From: Amoebophrya sp. AT5.2 | Lineage: Eukaryota > Sar > Dinophyceae > Syndiniales > Amoebophryaceae | DNA length: 21,219 nucleotides | Direction of reading: 5' to 3' | Assembly (NCBI GenBank): GCA_005223375.1 | Contig: RXOD01004510.1 | Span: forward strand, 1-21,219 | The notes under the pieces: generated by a model | What the model saw: only the letters and a program-made list of their open reading frames with translations | The model's database searches: none | Told to the model about the DNA's origin: nothing | Translations under genes and position numbers: made by a program | In this document: in pieces, positions 1 through 8,956 of the stretch | Layout of the letters: every line of letters begins with the position of its first letter | Numbering within the stretch: position 1 is the stretch's first letter

Positions 1-1270
1 GTGGACACCGCCCAACGCAGCCCCCCCCACGGGGTTGCCCAGGGCGATTCGCGTCGACGTGTTCGCGACGAACAGCCTCGCCACTGGTTAAGCCAGGCAG
101 AGGGACGACCCCCGCCATATTTCGGAAGGACACCGCAGTCCGGCCAGTGGTCCGCGCCGCCAAGAGGCGAAGCGGTACGGTGCTCGCAGGGGAGGGGTTC
201 GCCATGCTGCTATAGCAAAACCGGACCAGCCAATGGCGCCCCAAATAAGCGACAAGGCCTATTTGTGTGCAATGGTCTAGTGCCAAAGACTACACGCTTC
301 TAGGAAATAGCCAGAAAAATGCCAAATCTTAGCCAAGCTGCCAGGGGTTGATTTTTTGCACTTTGTGAGTTGCTAGCCGGGAGGCGGCTGAATGTCCAAG
401 GATTCTACGCAAGAAAAGCTGCTAGGTCAAATTAAGATTCCGTTCTTTTTTATGATTCGTTGACCTATGAAAACATTCTACACTACTGATTTAAATTACA
501 GCTGCGAGATGAAAGAGCTCGAGAAGGAAGCGCCATTTGCTCTTTCTGCCCTCTGCATCTCTCGGAAGGACAGCGACGACGATCACGAAAACGAGTATAC
601 AAGTTGCTGGCGAGGACGAGTGCCGACGCATTTTTTTCGATCAACATAGCGAAGCCAAATTCGTGCAGCGTTGCACCAGACTCTTCATTCTATTCCAATG
701 AATAATAGAAGACGTGCAAAAAACCCGCCACTGCCAGTAAATTGCACGTCCAGCAACGTCGGCCGACTCACATTTACTGCTGCCCGACATGGTTTATACT
801 TTTAGTTATGCACGAGAATCTCTGTCGTCCACCTGTGGCAATGGTTCAAATTGGTACGGGTTTCCATTTCCTCCATCGATCAAAGTGGAGTCGTTGCCGC
901 CGGAGGTGGGTGGTCCGGAGAAAATACAATTCAACATCGTCGTTTGCGGGCGCACGTCCTCATCGTCAAAGAAGAAGTACGCCGATGCACATTGTCGCTA
1001 GGGCTAGCGGAACGTCGCTGAAAATGAAAAGTACAGAAGTGCATTCCTCTCGAGGAGTTCTTCCCTCCTGGTCCTCGATCCCCACGAGCTGCTCGTCCAT
1101 AGACATACACATGCATCAGTATTTAACAAAAGTAGCTGAAGCCACTCTGTACTTCTTATGGTTGAAAAAGTTCTTCTTCTTCCTCTTCGTGGTCTCTGCG
1201 TTACCATTTGTTTGCGGCGCGGGCCCGGGCGCCGGCACCAGTCTACGACGGACAGTGACACAGCACCAGC
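1..1270. other. No recognisable gene (3' flank of SNF2 gene)
   Basis: I see no coding region I can support in this 1.27 kb stretch. The first 300 bases are GC-rich and open in one plus-strand frame (100 codons), but the translation matches no family I know, is rich in Arg/Pro/Gly as expected of random GC-rich DNA, and has no clear start context. Positions 300 to 1270 are more AT-rich, with only short ORFs on both strands. The end next to 1270 should contain the 3' UTR of the SNF2-type gene, which is transcribed leftwards and stops at 1271. No tRNA or rRNA was recognised. Confidence 0.5.
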
Positions 1271-4200
1271 CTAGGCCCCTTTCTCGTCCTCTTCCGAGGG
1301 CTCGGAAGAAGATGAGGAGGAGGTGCTCTCCGAGGGGGTGCCACCCACGTCCTGCTCAGCCGAAACCGAAGAAGCACTTTCCTCCTCGTATTTCAGCGCG
1401 TCTGGCACTTCGTCGATCGCCATTAGCCTCTTTGCGCCGACTAAGTACTCCATGTTTTCCGCGGTGAGGGAGGATACCTTTGCCATCCGTTGCGCGGATT
1501 CGAGTGCGTCAAGTTCTTTCACGAGCTTGCTGAGCTCGGCGTCGTAATTGGCACAGGTGCTGGAGGAGGTTGACCACGACGTTGCAGCTGCGCCATTTGC
1601 ACCAGCAGTTGCAGGAGGAACCGACATTTTGAAAACATCGCGATCTACCGAGTCGTAGATCTGTTTTTCTTCGTCGCTGCGAGCAAGAAGTCGATTCAAC
1701 TCGGGAACGGTCGTGGGTGGGAACTTCGAGACGTGCGCGCCATCGTCGTACTTCGATGCGACGGCGCACTTCTGCGCGGCCTCCTTCGACTCCTGAATCA
1801 TCTTCACCACAGCGGCGTGGTTGGATATCTGTTTTTGAACGCGTGGGAACGATGATCTTTAGGATCACCATGACGATGAAAAAGATAAAAGTCTGATGGA
1901 TAGTTTCGGGCGCAACTCAGCGACACTGACAAAGGAATTGAGAAACAGGGGCGTACTATATTCTAGGGATCCACTTCCACTTCGTCTTCGATAGGTAACA
2001 AGTAGAAATGTAAAAAACAGCTGGTACCGGTTGTTCCTTCACTTCCAGTCCTGCGTTGAAGCCTCCGGCCCCGATGATTTTCTTCTCCATGTCCAATTTT
2101 TCCCGGCACCGCTGCTCCATGATTTCCTCGACCGCCGAAGTGGTGATGAACCGCAGCACCCTCACCTCCCGTTTCTGCCCGACCCGGTGGGCGCGGCCGA
2201 TCGCCTGCCGGTCGTTCTGGGGGTTCCAGTCCATATCGAAAATGATTACGGTGTCCGCGCACTGCAGGTTGATGCCGACGCTCGCCGCCTTTGCGGACAA
2301 GAGCATCACCTTCAGCCGCGGTTCCTTCGTGAATTCGTTAATCAGGTTCTGGCGCTCCTTCGCGGAGACACTGCCGTCGATGCGGAGGTACTGCAGTTTC
2401 ATGCCATCGAGCAGCTCCCCGATCAGGTCCAGGCAGCTCGTGAACTGCGAGAAGAGCAGAATCTTGTGGTCGACTCTCGGGCAGGTGAGCTTCCGCAAGA
2501 CCCGCTCCAACACCTCGAACTTCCCGCTCGTCCGCGTCAGATTCAACTGCGCCGTCTTGTTCATGTCGGAAAACAAAAAGGGGTGCAAGACGCACTTCCG
2601 CATTTGCATCATGATGTTCGCCATTTCGTGCTGGGCCTGCTTCTTCTCTTCTTTCGCTTCCCCAGCATGGAGCTGGTCTTCGCCCATTCCCCCCAGCTCG
2701 GCTTCCAATTCCAACCGCTGCTTCACCTGCTCCACCGCCAAACTGCGGTCCTGGAGCTGCCCGTACAGCTTCCGCTGCCAGTGAGACAACGATATCCTGA
2801 TGGTGTGCTGCACGCAGGGGGGCATCTCGCTTCCGAACACCTCCGCCTTCATGCGTTTCAACATGAACGGCGCCAGCATTGCGTGCAGGTTCTTCGTCAG
2901 CACCGCCTCCTCTTGCTCAGAGAACAAAACCGCTTGCTCCAGTGCGTCCATCTCCTCCTTGAAGGGCGCGTTGAACCACTCCTGAAACTCTCCCACCGAA
3001 TCAAACAGGTCCGGCAGGATGTAGTTTAGCAGGCACCACAGCTCGCCGAGCTTGTTTTGCAAAGGGGTCCCCGTGAGCAGCACTTTTTTCTTCGCGGTCA
3101 CTTTGTGGTTCATACAGAGAGAAAACTGGGTCTTGGCGCTCTTCATGCGTTGCGCCTCGTCGACAACGACCACCTCGTACTCTGGCTCGAGGAGCGTAAA
3201 GTTTTTATGGACGGAAAGCATTTCGTAGTTGGTGAGTATGATCAAACCGTGGTGGAGGTGGTGATGATGGTGGTGGTGGTGGTGATGCACGTGTCCTGCC
3301 GCCCGCGGGCTGCGGCCGGGGCTGTTCGGAGCTGCTGCACTTGCGCCGCCGTCGACCTCCATTTTTGCTGTTCCCCTTCCGTCTGTTGGATTACTTACTC
3401 CGCCAGCTGCCGCGTGTCTTGGGCTCTTTGTTCCGCCGCCCACCGCGCCTCCCTCCGACTTCCTGGCCGACGGTAGACGTTTTCCACCCGCTGCAGCGCC
3501 CTCGGCCCTTTCCGCCGCCTTTTTCTTCTCCCGCTCCATCGTTTCCAAGCGCTCGAGGATCACATCGTCCAGCTCGTCCCGTTCCTCGACGTTCCCGCTA
3601 TACACCACGAGGTCTTTTTTCATCGCCGGGTAGAATCTGTCGATCTCGTCCTGCCAGTTCTGAAGCACCGTTTTCGGCACGACGATCAGGTGCGGTCCGC
3701 GGTTGTTTCGCTGCTCGCGCAGGTAGGCGAGGAAGGAGATCACCGTCGCGGTTTTCCCCAGGCCCATTTCGTCCGCGAGGAGACCGCCGGTCGTGTTGTT
3801 GTAGATGGACAGAAGCCACTGCAACGCCTCCACCTGGTGCTCCATCAGCGGAATTTTCAGCTTCGGCATCGTCTTACCGGTCACCTCCTCCTCCCGCTGG
3901 TGCACCAGCTTCATGTAGTACTTGCGACGCTGCTCCGGGTCGATGCTCGGCTTCGACTTTTCCTCGTCGCGTTCGAGTTCGTTTCCGCCTCGGTTCGCAA
4001 CATCGTCGTCTTTCTCCGCGTCGTCGTCGGCGGTTGCGGAGGCGTTGTGATCCGTGTCGACCTCCATCGCAGCTGCGTCGTCCTTTTTTTCATCTGCTCC
4101 ACCCTCATCAACAGTGTCAGCCTTTTTCCTCAGCAGCGACGTCATCTGCTCGTCCATCTCGCGACAAATATTTTCTATCCGCTCTCTTTTCAGTTTTTCG

Positions 4201-5540
4201 AAGTGTTTCTCCTTTTCCTCCTCACTCATCGCCTCGAACTTCTTCCGCATCGCCGTCATCTTCGCCTCGAACTCTCTTTCTTGCCGTTCCTGCTCCTCCT
4301 GTCTCAGCCGTTTCGCCTCGGCCCGTTCCTGCTTCGTCATGCGCTTGCGCTTCGGCGGTGCGGCCGCAATTGCAGTTCCGTCGTCCGCGCTCGCAACCGC
4401 AGGCAGCTTGTTGCTGCCTGTCATCTTCGACTTCGTAGAAGTTGCCGCTCCTGCACTGCCATCCTCGCCCCCGCCTGCGGCCGCAGCAGGGCCGCCGTTG
4501 GGTCGTTGGCTCTCGAGCAGCAGATCGTACAGTTCGTCGTCGCTATCTGGTTCCTCGTGTTTCGCCGCGATGGCTTCTTTTTTGGCTTCGAGTCGCTTTC
4601 TCCGCTCCTTCTGCTTTCGGTTCTCCTCGATTTCTTCCTTCGTCTTTTTCTGCGGGGGCGCAGACGCTCCTGGGTCCTGCGAAGCGGGACGCTTGCGCCG
4701 TACAGCTGCCGGCTTTTTTGGATTTGGTGCTTTGTCGTTCTTGGGAGCGGCCACTGGTGCAGGAGCCTTCGTCGCCTGCTCCTTCAGTCTCTGTTGCTTT
4801 TTCCGGGCCTTGAATCGCTCGTACTGAGCAAGCGCTTTGTCCACAGACGCCACGGTTTGCCCGAACTGGGAAAGCTTTGCTGGGTTGTCTTTGAGGGATT
4901 CGATCATGCCCGCGATTCGATCCGCGGCTTTTTCGCCCTCTTTCTCCCACTTAGCAACTATTCTCAAGAAGGGGTCCTTGGTTGCTTGAGCTTGTTGCTG
5001 GACTTGGACTTGCGGCGGCGCTTCTGGTTGCGCCTGTGACGTCTGTAAAGGTCGCACCACTTGTGACTGGGAGTGGAGGGACTGCTGGGAACTAGGCGCC
5101 GCAAGCGCTCGAGGAGGCGCCGAAGCCGGCACAGCAGGCCGCTGAGCCACGACCGGTGGTTTCGTTGTCGACGCGCCATTCTTGCCCCCCTGCACGAGTT
5201 GCCCATTCGCCACTTGTACGCGGAGCAGCGCTTTTACTTTTTCTGCGAGCACTTTGGTGATTTTTATCGGGCTCCTACCTTCGAAGCTTACACAAGCCTC
5301 TCGGACGCTGAGCTGCTCGAGTCCGCTTGTCACGCGCTCGAGCGAGACCCCATTTTTAACCTTTGCGGCGGCCCAGCCCAGAATGATATTTTTCTCGCGA
5401 TCGTCACGCGGACTGGCCTTGTTGCTGTTACCTCCGACGGACGGCGGACGTTGCCGCGGCGCTGGCGATGCAACCGCCCCATTCGCTTGTGGTGCGGCGG
5501 CTGCCGCTTGAGCGCCATTCGCAGGTGGATCCGATGCCAT
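1271..5540 (-). CDS. SNF2-family chromatin-remodelling ATPase, SNF2/STH1/BRG1-like
   Basis: Predicted as complement(join(1271..1828,2043..5540)), about 1,351 residues. The family uses ATP to slide or evict nucleosomes as the motor of SWI/SNF or RSC-type complexes in the nucleus. Visible features, numbered from the ATG at 5540: a low-complexity Ala/Gln/Pro-rich N-terminus; a long Lys/Glu-rich helical stretch (about 200-480) with basic runs such as KRKRMTKQERAEAKR that could be nuclear signals; a YYMKLVHQREEEV segment near 535; Walker A DEMGLGKT near 590; DEAQ box near 793; LLTGTPLQN near 819; helicase-C motifs ILLFSQF near 1027, and QAIGRAHRVGQ near 1112. Exon 2 carries ELNRLLARSDEEKQIYDSVDRD, which strongly resembles the segment after the helicase (SnAC) in STH1/SNF2. 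No bromodomain follows; the protein ends in an acidic Ser/Glu-rich tail. Oddities are a His-rich insertion at about 650-760 and DEAQ instead of the usual DEGH of BRG1. The upstream in-frame TTG at 5558 is not needed as a start. Family assignment is very secure and subfamily assignment likely. Confidence 0.95.
1829..2042 (-). other. Intron of the SNF2-type gene (GT-AG, phase 0)
   Basis: Helicase coding runs cleanly to GGFNAGLE at 2043 and then degrades into an unrelated reading that stops at 1956. A GTGAAG donor lies at 2042-2037 and an AAACAG acceptor ends at 1829. Joining gives GLE followed by ISNHAAVVKMIQESKE in frame, which restores a continuous post-helicase region leading into the STH1-like ARSDEEK motif. 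Length is 214 nt. The join is by hand, but frame, dinucleotides and homology all agree. Confidence 0.85.
3248..3560 (-). other. His-rich low-complexity insertion inside SNF2 ATPase lobe 1
   Basis: Between motif Ib (LVVYSG, about residue 650) and the strand leading to the DEAQ box (LIILTNYEM, about residue 763) the protein has roughly 100 extra residues: a charged helix (ERLETMEREKKKAAERAEG), Gly/Ala/Ser/Lys-rich filler, then ten consecutive histidines followed by LHH. The histidines are encoded by mixed CAC and CAT codons, so this is not a pure triplet expansion. BRG1 and STH1 have only a short connection here. The reading frame stays open and the flanking helicase blocks are intact, so it is probably translated as a surface loop. 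Confidence 0.8.
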
Positions 5541-6466
5541 AATGAGTCTCGTTTCCAAGAAGACAAATACACTTTGAAAACGAGGGAAGCTTTTGATGAA
5601 ACTGAGGTCGCGGTGACTAGCGACGTGACACGTATGTCAAGTGCCCGGGCCGCAAAACTCATACAACTATCGCACCTCCTGCCCCGCAAAAACCATAACA
5701 AGCCTTAAAAACATCATTCATGGAACATCAGAAAATAATACCGGGGGCGCTAAAATTTCGTATCTATTCATTTGTGATGTCGTCGAGGTACTGGTGTCTG
5801 GAGATGATGAGAGATCTCTTCAAATGATCAGACCGCCAGACGTGGAACAAGGCACGACAGACTGACCACTCTGCCCTTCGACCCTATGTAAACTTTACGT
5901 GCCGTGGGCTCTAAGAACAGAAGATCTGGAGAATTTTTCATGAAGCGACTCTTTGCCACCATCTGTCTTCCAATCTGTGTGACGCCTTCAGCCACGTGCG
6001 CCTTCCGAATATAAAATTGAACTATTACTGGGGGCCTAGTGTCTGTGGATCTGTTTTTAGATTTAAGTTTTCGCAGAATTAAAAAATAAAATTACACAAA
6101 ACAATCAATGAAAAGAACGTCGCTTAATCGAAAAATTTCGCAGCAAATGCAGCTCTTACCTGCTCTGAGTACTCTATGAGAGCACTAACGGTTCCGCATC
6201 CGCACATAGAGTACTAACGGTTCCGCACATGCCGCACCAGTGCTGAGCGACGACCCCGAGGTCGGCTGCACACTGATACCAAAGTACGTAAGTAGCCCGG
6301 CAGCTCGCTCGGCTGTGACGACTTCTCATCATCCGGGACTCTCATTTTCCTCCATGATCGTCCCGACTTTCGCTCCCCAGCGGAGTCCTCCGTCGGACGT
6401 ACCTACACGCACAACCGCTGACAATCCATCCTCCTTGCAGTAGCAGAAGCACTTGCAGTCCAGCGC
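5541..6466. other. Intergenic region upstream of the SNF2-type gene
   Basis: This 926-bp stretch should contain the promoter and 5' UTR of the SNF2-type gene, which starts at 5540 and reads left. I find no conserved promoter element, spliced-leader sequence, tRNA or rRNA. Both strands have only short ORFs without recognisable products. Around 6050-6130 the DNA is AT-rich. A small repeat cluster lies at 6169-6227 and is listed separately. Confidence 0.5.
6169..6227. repeat. Short direct and inverted repeat cluster
   Basis: ACTAACGGTTCCGCA occurs at 6184-6198 and again at 6213-6227, a period of 29 bp. AGTACTCTATG at 6169-6179 is the exact reverse complement of CATAGAGTACT at 6205-6215. The cluster could be a footprint of a small mobile element or a local duplication. 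No function is evident. Confidence 0.7.
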
Positions 6467-6766
6467 TCATCCTACCCGCCGCAGGCTGTTCCACAGGTGT
6501 TTCAAATTCAAGACACCAGCTACGACCGGGTTCGCGTATCGGGCACGTCGCCTTTTCTCGTTGATCTCGTGCTCGACTCGTCGGAGGTCTGCCTCGCAGA
6601 TCTGCACTGTCTCCGAGAAGTGACGGAGGAGAAGCGGTCCGCAGCCGAGCATCGCGCGCTGCACGTCGCGCAGCTCCTCGAGGTTCTCGCGACGCTTCTC
6701 GAGACTCTTGTCGCAGAGCGCATAGGCACGCATGTGCTCAAACTCACAACGCAGTTCCGGCAGCAT
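6467..6766 (-). CDS. Hypothetical charged helical protein or exon
   Basis: An open frame of 99 residues, beginning MLPELRCEFEHMRAYALC, whose composition is protein-like: amphipathic, Leu/Glu/Arg-rich and predicted mostly helical (for example KSLEKRRENLEELRDVQRAM and EADLRRVEHEINEKRRRAR). It may start at the ATG at 6766, or be an exon: a pyrimidine-rich TTTCCTACTTTCAG lies about 55 nt upstream but leads into an in-frame stop, and CGG|GTAGGA just before the stop would serve as a donor. It lies in the same orientation between the SNF2-type gene and the giant membrane gene, and could be a separate small gene. I do not recognise the family. The antisense frame is also open, which lowers confidence. 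Confidence 0.45.
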   Translation of the reverse strand: MLPELRCEFEHMRAYALCDKSLEKRRENLEELRDVQRAMLGCGPLLLRHFSETVQICEADLRRVEHEINEKRRRARYANPVVAGVLNLKHLWNSLRRVG

Positions 6767-8047
6767 TCTAGCTCTGTTATTCGGGATTTATTCTCGCTCC
6801 CCCTCCCCGGCTCTGAAAGTAGGAAATAGTGAAAAGCAAGACCAGCAGCACGAACCAGACGAAATTTATTCCTAATCGTAGGCGGGAAGAAAAAACATAA
6901 TAATTTAGTTTACGCACTTTTTTCCTTATTTTTCTGAGTTTCGAAGATGGTCATTGATGGCCATCGGCTTTGATGGTTTTTCTTCTTTATCTTCGCGTTC
7001 GTACTGACCGCAAGCGCGAGAGCGAGCATGTGGGTTGGTTTGGCATCAAACCGAGCTTCGCTGAGGCTGAGCACCGGTCCTTTGACCACGACACAAAGAG
7101 ACGAACATCCAGGACAACGTTGGCGACGTGATCGGAAGCGGAACCTCCGAGCGCGCCCTTGCAAAGCATGGTTTCACAGCCGTCGATCTTGCAAGGCATG
7201 GCTTCACAGCACACACCATTGCCCTGCCGATTCCCGAAGGGCGAAACAATGACTCACGCTCCTTCTTTCGGGTTCGCTCTACTTCGTGTGATAGTGACAG
7301 ACCTTCTCCATAATATTCATCTAGAGACTGCGATTGGGTTGAAATTGAATCGATTTACTAGATCATCATTGAAGAATAAATCGCTTTTGCCTGCTTTCAA
7401 TTGTCGTTGCTAAATATAGATTCGTGTGCGCGAGCAGAGGCAAAAAAAAAAACCTGCTGCGCCTGCGAGGAATTGGCGTAGTGCTACGGATTAACGTTGA
7501 CTGGAATGATTGACAAAGTGCCATGGACTCACGGACCATTGTTTGCGATGCAACTAAAAGCTGATGATTTACGTAGACGTAAAGTGTGTACGGACGTGCC
7601 GAAGTCAGGCTGACTGCTTGAGCACTCAGAGCGAGTGAAGGATTCTTTGAATCAGTACCCAGCCGCGACGACCAACATGTGGCCATTCGATTTATTTTCG
7701 TCTCATCTACTTTCTTTATATAGTTATCCCCTATTGATGACGTATCCGGCTGCGGACGATTGAGAATGTTACGCTTACCTCCAGACTTGGTAGTCCTAGT
7801 CGTGCTCCTGCCGCTTCAGTATACTAGATTTAGTGAGTGTGAGAGAGTGAGTTCTTTACGAAATAAAGGAAAAAGAGTCTCAGTGTTTAGAGCGGTTTTC
7901 TTCATCTTCAAATAGTCGTGGATGATGAAAGAAGAAGTAGTAGTATTCCTCCAATTAGGACCTCTCCCTCGTGTGGGGTGTTTTCTTTGTGGTCGGCGTC
8001 ACCATCTTCTCCATCAGTTGACCTCCAGTCGGTCTTCTTCTTCATCT
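6767..8047. other. Intergenic region between hypothetical ORF and giant gene
   Basis: About 1.28 kb with only short ORFs in all frames and no recognisable coding, tRNA or rRNA. It includes the 3' UTR of the giant gene, whose stop is at 8048-8050, and probably the promoter of the hypothetical ORF. Features seen: a 23-bp near-identical duplication at 7158-7210, an A11 run near 7443, and GT/GA-rich simple sequence near 7832-7850. Confidence 0.5.
7158..7210. repeat. Near-identical 23-bp duplication
   Basis: Positions 7158-7180 and 7188-7210 match at 21 of 23 bases (core GCAAAGCATGGTTTCACAG versus GCAAGGCATGGCTTCACAG) with a period of 30 bp. The repeats lie in DNA without a supported gene. Confidence 0.8.
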
Positions 8048-8956
8048 TCACATGATATTGTCCACCAGCGCTTGTCTTTTTCGTTCCCGGATGTTCTGCT
8101 TCGCGAGCCTGCTCCATAACAGCATTTGTTCGCGCGTCTTCACCGTGATGTGCGCCTCCAGCCACTCCGGGAACACTTCTCCCTGCTCGTCCACCGCCGA
8201 GGAGTCGTCGCTGCTGATGTCGACCCCGTCGTCTCCCTCGCTTACCTCGCTCGCGGTGGGCGTGCGCACCAGGCCCAGCACGTGTCCGCAGCGCCAGCAC
8301 AGCGTCGCGAACAGGTGCTGCCGCGTGAGGAACTGCTTCCACAGCAGCGGGTTGAAGGTCGCGCCGGTGTACATGCCGCCGTCCACGGTGTTCCCGTGCT
8401 CGATCTTCTTCGCCAGCGCCTCGTTCGCCTGCCGCTGCATCTCCTCCACGTACTGCCGGTGCTTCTCCTTGGTCTCCGCGTCCATGTCGTCCTTCTTCTT
8501 GAAGATTTCCGCGAGTCGGCCCTCCACCGACTTGTTCTTCGCCTGCTCGTCGGCGTGCGGATTCATCGAGGCGGCGTACGGGTCGATCACGGGCTGGGAC
8601 TCCAGGGTCATCGCGAGGATCTCCTTCGGCAGATCGCCGCCCGGGAGCCCCAACGCCTGGATGTCTGCCTGGTCGATCAGGTCCTCGGAAGAGTGCCCGC
8701 AGTACCGCTCCTCGAACTTGGTGACCAAAGCGGACAAGTCGTGAAAGTCGTACATGCGCAGCTTGGGGCCGAGGGGCGCCCAAGGACTATCGCCGTCGTT
8801 GCAGGCGCGAACGTCGTCCGAACGAACCCCACAAGTCTCGCAAAAGGTAAGCAGCTCGGTCTCGAGACGCCACTTCTCCGCAAGCCGCAGCATCTCGACG
8901 TGCCGCCGCGCAGTGCGGAGCCACGAAACAAGAACCAGGCCGCCGAGCGGATCGAT
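8048..8956 (-). CDS. Giant gene, last exon: Cys-motif cytosolic tail
   Basis: 302 codons from IDPLGGLVLVSWLRTARRHV to the stop TGA at 8050-8048 (end QALVDNIM). It contains FCETCGV (near 8840) and LCWRCGHVLG (near 8295), two CxxC pairs about 180 residues apart, separated by a long charged coiled-coil-like stretch (KKKDDMDAETKEKHRQYVEE, MQRQANEALAKKIEHG). With CPKC in exon 7 these could be zinc ligands. An acidic Ser/Asp patch (EGDDGVDISSDDSSAVDE) precedes a basic end. No named domain recognised. Confidence 0.85.
   Translation of the reverse strand: MDPLGGLVLVSWLRTARRHVEMLRLAEKWRLETELLTFCETCGVRSDDVRACNDGDSPWAPLGPKLRMYDFHDLSALVTKFEERYCGHSSEDLIDQADIQALGLPGGDLPKEILAMTLESQPVIDPYAASMNPHADEQAKNKSVEGRLAEIFKKKDDMDAETKEKHRQYVEEMQRQANEALAKKIEHGNTVDGGMYTGATFNPLLWKQFLTRQHLFATLCWRCGHVLGLVRTPTASEVSEGDDGVDISSDDSSAVDEQGEVFPEWLEAHITVKTREQMLLWSRLAKQNIRERKRQALVDNIM

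Noticed and set aside
1..303. 100-codon plus-strand open frame at the left edge
   Set aside because: No recognisable family, composition typical of GC-rich non-coding DNA, and no supporting start or splice context. Kept only as a description of the flank.
742..1467. 241-codon plus-strand frame at the 3' end of the SNF2-type gene
   Set aside because: Its right third is antisense to the supported last exon, and its remainder has no protein-like features beyond a Phe-rich run from TTC repeats.
3341..5039. Long plus-strand open frames (365 and 449 codons) antisense to the SNF2-type gene
   Set aside because: Both are low-complexity Arg/Ser/Pro or Leu/Arg/Val translations opposite clear helicase-gene coding. 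They are shadows of GC-rich codon use and of repetitive Lys/Glu/Ala codons.
7908..8783. 291-codon minus-strand frame overlapping the last exon
   Set aside because: Arg/Gly/Ala-rich frame-shifted shadow of the last exon; the coherent tail with CETC and CWRC is in the neighbouring frame, which ends at 8048.
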